64,000 nt of DNA from Castanea sativa. Its lineage: Eukaryota; Streptophyta; Magnoliopsida; Fagales; Fagaceae. Below are positions 57,590-64,000 of this stretch, in pieces. The stretch lies in NCBI RefSeq assembly GCF_040712315.1, contig NC_134021.1:44083501-44147500 (forward strand), given 5' to 3'. Both the position numbers and the translations under genes were made by a program. The first letter of the stretch is position 1; each line of letters starts with the position of its first letter. The notes beneath the pieces are model-generated. The model saw only the letters and a list, made by a program, of their open reading frames with translations, was not told the origin of the DNA and searched no databases.

Positions 57590-58060
57590 TATACGTTAAA
57601 AACATACTTTTAATTTTAATTTTTTTTTATATCATATCATTTAAAATTTTAAATGATGCACACTCTTAAATCTTTGAAATAAAATTTTAATTCATGAAAT
57701 GGAGACCAATCTTGGCATGCCCATAGGCGTGGTGCAAACCAACGCATGGCCGCATTCATGCATGCCTGACATGCCCAGTACAAGCCAGCACAAACTTACC
57801 ATGTAATTTCGAATCCTATTACTAGGAAGATAGTAAAAATGTTCGCTAAAATTTGAAGTCTAATACATGTTGGCTAAGAAACTTGCTCTATCTACTCCCA
57901 AAAAAACCCAACGACAGCAACTTGCACTATACGTATACGACGTCTGGGGCACCTAATAAAAAATGCAGGCTTTGCAACAGAAATTTCAGTCCACGCGGGG
58001 TAAGCACTTTTGAACCCTTGAACCTTGCCATCTTTTGCACCTTGCAAGCCATAGTCTTAG
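57590..58060 (+). repeat. Second relic of the peptide-gene promoter block
   Basis: Order-conserved matches to 840-1180: AAATGGAGACCAA, ACCATGTAATTTCGAATCC, CTATTACTAGGAAG, AATGCAGGC, AATTTCAGTCCACG, GGTAAGCACTTTTG and TTTGCACCTTGCAAG. An insertion of about 85 bases (57715-57800) separates parts. No peptide frame follows. Confidence 0.75.
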
Positions 58061-58442
58061 TCTTTTTTCTTCTTTTTTTTTGTCTTTTTATGTGACTTTA
58101 TTATTTAGTGTTGATGATAATCTCTATATATAGAAGATCATCTTAATTGGTATCTGCTTAATTCTAGGAAATCTAGAATGAAATGTAATGCAAGGTAACT
58201 GGATAAGCTTGGATCCTATAAAGCAACGCAATAAATGAATCACGACACAGGAAACAGGGCAACACTTCCAACAAAGTATAGGAAGAATTCAAACATGAAC
58301 AAGGGGACATTGCTCTTGTAGCAAGTTAGCAACATCCTTCTTCACCCACTTAGTTTGAGTGTTAGGCTGAGAGGATGAAGAGGTCTTCTTCGGGAAACAT
58401 TTCCCTTAGGGTTCGGGGGGATTTTTATTCCCCTGAGACTAA

Positions 58443-58653
58443 GTATCCGTTTGGATACAAAGGTTGCGTTTTGCATTTTTTTTTTTTTTTTTTGCGGGAG
58501 ACAAGCAGTGCAGTGCGCACTGTGCGCACACTATTTACACACTTTTTCAAAAAATTTTATTAAAATAGGTCCCGCAGTACTATTCATACATTTAAAAATG
58601 ATCAGTGTTTTTAGTTTTTAGTTTTCAGTAATAAGTTCTATCAAAACGGATCC
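58443..58653. mobile_element. MITE with TAA target duplication
   Basis: TAA at 58440-58442 and 58654-58656. Ends GTATCCGTTTGGATA and, reverse-complemented, GGATCCGTTTTGATA. A 3-bp TWA duplication fits PIF/Harbinger. Relative of 22773-23043. Confidence 0.7.
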
Positions 58654-58656
58654 TAA

Positions 58657-61600
58657 GTTAAAATGCTCAATGCCTTAATCAACTCACATAACAAAGGCAT
58701 TGGGTCCTGTGCCTTGGACTTGGCCCTTGTGATTAGACAAAATTCTCATTTTAGCTAGGAAGCCATTTGAAATAATTTGGACATTGTGTCCAATAATACC
58801 ACAATGGTTGTAAAAGTAAGGGACTTATACTAATTTTGGCACATTGCCAATGATAGATTGTCATGTCCCAAACCTCAAAGGGTTCAAAGTATTAGAAAGA
58901 CATCTCAAAAGTGCCTGTAAATTTTTTCTTTTTGACAATTCAATCCAAATAAATCATATCAAGTGCCAATGTCAAGAATTATCATTATAGTTTCATTAAA
59001 TATACTCCCAAAGTAAGTCAGAGTTCTATGCAATAATTACAAGGACTATTAGCCACAAAAGAATGAAAGTCTGAATAAATAATTATATATCATCAACTTG
59101 TCCCATCAGTGAGAATAAAGTCACAACTACTATAGTATACAAAAGAATGAGTTAAGCATACTCTAAGATGTACATCATCTAATATCTCTATCACATAAGT
59201 TCAACCTCCATCAGTATTTAGTCTAACTACTGTTCGTCACCAAAAAACTGTCTCAAAATGATCATTGCCTACTTTGAAAATTTTTGTAAAATAATAGAAT
59301 GAGACAGAGCCAAGTAAGTAGCATAATTAATGGGGTGGGAGAAATGCAAGTTTCATGATGATAAATAGTTTACAAAGCATGTTTTAATTTGGAAAATTTC
59401 TAAATGAATACTGCAAGAGTATTTTCAATTATATTATGACAAGAATCATTAAAATAGAATAGCACAAAACTTTTTAAAAATATCTTAATGTGAAACTACA
59501 TACTATATATTTCTCAAAATATCTCAACATGAAACTACATACAATACACTATGAGCAATAACAACACTGTTCTAAACCAGAAAATCCAACCTAAGGCCAC
59601 ATGGCAATCGCTGACACAAAGCCGGAACTCATTGCCAACACAAAGTCGGAACTAATCTGCCGACAATCGACACAAAGCCGAAACTCATCTACCAACACAA
59701 AGCCAGAACTCATAACCATTACAAAGACGGGTGTTAAGATACCAATGTCACACAGACTATAATATCTAGTTGGGTAATCACCGGGTAATCACATGTCACA
59801 GCCCAAGGGTAAAACATGAAAAGCTCATAGTTCACATAAAATCAAAACACAGTTCAATTTCAAGTAGTTTCACAAAAACCTTTGTAATACCCAATATATT
59901 CACAAGGTTCTCAAAGCCTTCAAACTCATTCCTTGTCAAGAAGATTTTCTATCAATTTCCCAAATATCACAAGTTAATAAAACACCTTTAGAATCTGCAT
60001 ATAATGCAATAAATCCCTAAAATCCATTCCCAAGAATTTTATAAAAGATACTTATCATTTCCAAATGAACAAATCATGTATTTCCCTTTTCGCATTACCA
60101 TATATAATGCATTTTTTTATTTATTTATAAATAGTCATATATAATAAGGTCACAACACAATACTTTTTTATGAAAACTTAATCCTACAAATAATTTTTCA
60201 AAATGTGTTTGACCCAAAAATAACGTTTATACAACATGTTATTTTTCCAAAAATCCCATTAAAAAGCTTCTTGCCTTGCAACCTGCAAAAAACTTAACTC
60301 TCCCAGATCCAAAGGAGACTAGCTAGAACCTAAATAATATCAAGCAAACCTATTACAATAAACATAATGCTTGAAATTGTATCTAGCTATAAACTATGAA
60401 TTGCCAAATAAGCACTTCATTAGGCAAACCTAATATTTAACCTCACAAATAATGTATTCTACATCAAAAGTTTTTCAATAAATTAATTTACAAGGCATAG
60501 ACCCCAATTTATAGACTTAAATCATGTCATTCAAAGTCTTCTCCTTTATCATAAGAGATCCTAACATTTTATGAAGTTCGTCCACAATATATACATAGTA
60601 ATCTCAAGAGACCCATTAAACAACAGCATATATAACAATATCCACCATTACAAACCCCAAAGGTAAATCCTCCACTAACTCCAAATAACCAATAAAAATT
60701 ATATTCACAATTTATCCCACATTAAAAATCCAAAACTCCCAAATTTTCACCCCTTAGATAGCTATTATTGTAAAAACTACAAACCTACTCATCAAATGAA
60801 TCCACTAAGACAAAACCCATACATATAAACACATAAATATCACTTCCAAAACTCATAAATCACATAAGTATCATTATCAAAATTTAGATAAGAATATAAC
60901 CTTGAGCAAAATATAAAACTCACCAAAAAGATTAGAGATGTTACTTCAAATAAAAGATGTAAAGGTCCTTAGAAGTTTTTAACGATTTTTCGGTGATATT
61001 GCTAGATAAAATGATGGTGGAGATGGTGGTTAATTTGGAGTGGAACCCGGTGGTAAATTGAGGGAGATGAGTGTGTATATAAGTGAGAAGAAAAGAAAAG
61101 AAAGTAAATGAGAGGAAGTGAGATGACCGCCCAACCCCAAAAGTGTGAGGGAGTGTGTGAGATGTGGTGGGTAGTGATTGGGGTAGGTGGGGCACGTTGG
61201 ACACCCAAAAATATCTGACCACGTATCTCTCTCTTTTTGGAAAGCCGTTACATAGATTTTCACTTATCTGCCTTTGTTTGTTCAACATTAGGCTCAACCT
61301 TTTCAGATTGTAGAAGAAATCCAGATCTAGGCCTGGAAGTGGATGAACAGCCTCAATATACATTAACTCAATTATATAATGTGACATATAACTTAGCAGA
61401 CAATGATGAATCCTTTTCTGTTGCATATGCTTGATTGGAGGATTTAGCATGTTAATTGCTCGCTAAGCAGCTGATGTATTGTGATTATCTCCAACTTTTA
61501 TTAATAAAATATTTAACTTACATGCAAGATCAAGGTTAAAGAGTGGAGATTGGCTACTAATCAATGATAAGAAATGGAATTTTTTTTTTCTAAATTTTTG

Positions 61601-61984
61601 TGGAACATCGAAAAATTAAAATTTTTAATGAGTGAATATCAGGATGACTTTTGTAACATAATGCCATGCATCTGTGGTTCTCCTTCGACGTCCAAGCTTC
61701 CATGAACTTGATTTTCGACACATTAAAGAGCAAAAGAACTATAAAGTAACACATTGACTCACTTTTTATATCAAATTTCCAAAAAACTTTTGTATAAGAA
61801 TTTTTTTTTTCTTTTTTGTTTTTGGCACAGATGTTTCTTTAGTCTCTTAGTTGGTGTGTGGACCATATATGGAAGTTGTTTCTTAGATTAATAACCATAT
61901 TTTTCCAGTCATTATATAGAGTAATTATGGGTTTACATTATACTATAAATGTAAACCTTTGCACAATGTAAACTATATATATAT
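58657..61984. other. Long gene-free interval
   Basis: About 3.3 kb without a recognisable gene. Holds a short tandem array (59605-59732) and a G/A-rich plus-strand patch (61000-61200) with TATATAAG at 61076-61083. The minus frame 60941-61450 and the plus frame 61237-61434 have no domain and are not called. The stretch 58850-60900 could be an LTR or leader of an unrecognised retroelement; no boundaries could be set. Confidence 0.45.
59605..59732 (+). repeat. Short tandem repeat, unit about 23-32 bases
   Basis: ACACAAAGCCGGAACTCAT recurs five times with changes (from about 59614, 59638, 59670, 59696 and 59719). Confidence 0.8.
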
Positions 61985-62372
61985 AACCAAACTTAGTTGT
62001 AGTCTAAAGCTAGAACTTTCGATAAAAAAATTAACATAGCTACATATTTAAAAAATATAACCATTGGATTGCATATTTTTTTTTTAAGTTTTTAACACTT
62101 ATGTCAAATGTCATGCTAAACTGATATTATTTATCATTCAATTTATAAACTTATTTTTTATGTAAAATTTTATACTAAAAAAACTTGAAATTTAAACATT
62201 TTATTAATGACAGAATTTTTAATTTTTAATCTTCTGAAATTTTTGTAAGCATGTAGGATATATAAAAATAAAATGTAATCTAATGGTAATTTTTCAAAAT
62301 TTACATCCTAATAAAAACATATTAAATGGAGTTGTAATCTTAAGTTACAACCAAGCTTGTAACCAAACTTTG

Positions 62373-62373
<1 letters not shown>
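61985..62373. mobile_element. MITE, second member of the 24464-24906 family
   Basis: Same order of interior parts as the first member (GTCAAAT, GATATTATTTA, TTAATGACA, TTTTTAATCTTCT, AAATGTAATC) and inverted ends (AACCAAACTTAGTTGTAG; right end TTGTAACCAAACTTTG). A (TA)n run of about 40 bases follows (62374-62414). Confidence 0.7.
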
Positions 62374-62418
<45 letters not shown>

Positions 62419-62692
62419 GAATAATATTCCGTATTGCATGGTACGCCTTTCAATATTCTTCTTTTTCTTCTTTTTTTTTTTTTTTTAAAAAAAATTTAGA
62501 AAATTGATTACACAATTACTTCGCATTTGAATGTGACTGTGGGAACAATACCATATTCTTCCAATAATAATATCTGGGTAAACACTTGAATCATAACTTT
62601 TTGAATAAGTTCATGAACCAAAGTACAAATGCAAAGTTAAATAAAACACAAAGAGAGCAACAATAATATTGTTTACTATGAAGAGATATTTA

Positions 62693-62832
62693 GGGGATGT
62701 TTGGTAGGGGTATTTAAATAACAATTTTCGTTGATTAAACAACGCACACGTATTTTCACAACACTTTTTTATTCACACGTATTTTCAAAAAACTTAAACA
62801 ACGTTATTAGAATAATATTACCAAACAGACCC
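62693..62832. mobile_element. Harbinger (Tourist-like) MITE, TTA target duplication
   Basis: Ends GGGGATGTTTGGTA and, reverse-complemented, GGGTCTGTTTGGTA, flanked by TTA (62690-62692, 62833-62835). 140 bases, non-coding. Confidence 0.8.
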
Positions 62833-63671
62833 TTATTTTTTAAGACTACTAATCTGTGTGGCTCGAAATTTGTTGTTTGTGATAGTCAACAAAGGATTTT
62901 ATAAACCAGGAAAGGAGAATACAATATTAGCTAGGAAGAGACTGCTCCTGCGGTAATACATCAGCAAAATTGCAACAGCCAATAAGTTGATCATAATTCT
63001 TTTTGGTTTTGTATTCAGAAAAATAAAGAATTGATTATAATTTTTTTCGGTGATAAGGAAACTTCATTAAAATTATCGAAACTAGCCTCCATCAAAGGGA
63101 ACAATGTTCATACGACATGCCAACCACCAGCATCTAAATTTAAAAGCATTAAAACATCGTGGGGAAGTTAATTATGCAAAACATTTATAGTCCTAAGTTG
63201 GTCATAATTATGGCCAAACCAAGCCCACTAACATTATATATATAATTATATATACATTTTTGTATTATTTGTATGTCTGATTATTATATATTCTTGCATT
63301 TGATTTGAAACCTATTTGTGCTACATGCACTACAAAGACCCCTCGATCTTCGTCATAGCATACGTACATTGACGTTGATATATGTATTAATTCCTCTGCC
63401 ACTTGTGGATGTTAGAAGTTACTACTATAGTTTTATTTTATTTTGAAAATATTAATAGATATCCTTGTACCAATGGTTAACAATTGACTTTAAAATTTTT
63501 TTTATGAGACCTTTTTATTTAACATGACCCTTTTATTTTTGATAAGGCCAGTAGTCTATATATATATATATAACCGAAACCTCTGAAAGTCTCATAATTT
63601 TTCACATCAGTATAATATTTAAATAAAAACGTCAGCACAATATTTAGATAAAATTATCATTTTATTTAAAC

Positions 63672-63950
63672 AAAATTATTTTTGATTAATTCAAATTTAA
63701 TAAGAAGTGGAATTCTATCTCTCTAACAAGTTCAACTTAAACTCAAACTCATCTTTTTTTTAATAAAATTATTTTTGTTTTAGTCCAAATTTAATAAGGA
63801 GTGAAATTCTATCTCTCTAACAAGTCTAACTTAAACTCAAACTCATTATTATCATTTTTAAAAAAAAATTATTTTTGTCTAGTTCAAACTTAACAAGGAG
63901 TGAAACTCTATATCTCTAACAAGTTTAACTAAAACTCAAACATTGATAAA
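63672..63950 (+). repeat. Three tandem copies of a 93-100 base unit
   Basis: AAAATTATTTTTG starts at 63672, 63765 and 63865, each followed by TTTAATAAG-AGTG-AATTCTATCTC and CTAACTTAAACTCAAACTC with changes. No coding sense; nothing else is seen to the window end. Confidence 0.85.
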
Positions 63951-64000
63951 AAAAATTTGAATAAATCCTATATTAAGATTATCCTAAACGTGAATATATT

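Noticed and set aside
60941..61450. 169-codon minus-strand frame
   Set aside because: Low-complexity His/Ser/Thr/Pro translation of a G/A-rich patch; no domain, no splice or promoter consistency.

Overview
The window is nuclear DNA of a flowering plant, almost certainly a eudicot. It is AT-rich and dense with plant transposons (Tat-lineage Ty3/Gypsy, Copia, TRIM-like, LINE, SINE, hAT, Mutator, Stowaway and Harbinger types). It has no operons and no bacterial-style signals. The species cannot be fixed from the sequence alone. Only three genes look intact and host-encoded, and all three belong to one family: small, intronless, cysteine-free, proline-rich secreted precursors of 133-141 residues. 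They lie at 1494-1907, 19177-19578 and 33404-33829.

Layout. Bases 1-4660 and 17676-20940 are two copies of one duplicated block, each holding a peptide gene with its promoter and 3' flank. Copy A was later hit by a 1.33-kb Mutator-like element (2906-4238, perfect 9-bp target duplication) carrying an exon of an Mpo1-like (DUF962) gene; copy B keeps the empty site. A 10.3-kb decayed Tat-type Gypsy element (6283-16609) separates the copies. Further relics of the peptide-gene promoter block, without a coding region, lie at 22230-23090 and 57590-58060. From 25.7 to 29.2 kb are a LINE fragment interrupted by a 580-bp hAT-type element, and the 3' end of a Copia element. From 29.3 to 45.1 kb is a mosaic of direct and inverted segmental duplications. 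It surrounds the third peptide gene, a MATE-transporter fragment (34263-34723) and a beheaded fourth peptide-gene copy (43396-43420). From 45.4 to 50.2 kb are a long hairpin, a SINE, an internally deleted LINE and a tandem TRIM-like array (LTR-internal-LTR-internal-LTR) flanked as a unit by GGTTT. From 50.4 to 56.6 kb is the 3' half of a second Tat Gypsy element. The remainder to 64 kb holds MITEs, short tandem repeats and sequence with no recognisable gene.

How the parts relate. The three peptide precursors share a signal peptide, a variable pro-region, a conserved RRxL site of the type cut by plant site-1 protease (SBT6.1), and a proline-rich tail of about 50 residues ending in a conserved M-P-x-G-x-T-S-x-P motif. 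This is the architecture of secreted signalling peptides, but I do not recognise a named family. The two Gypsy elements both carry, on the strand opposite to their polyprotein, a multi-exon gene resembling the 'putative gypsy type transposon' family (Transposase_28). In the second element the exons, splice sites and phases can be read directly.
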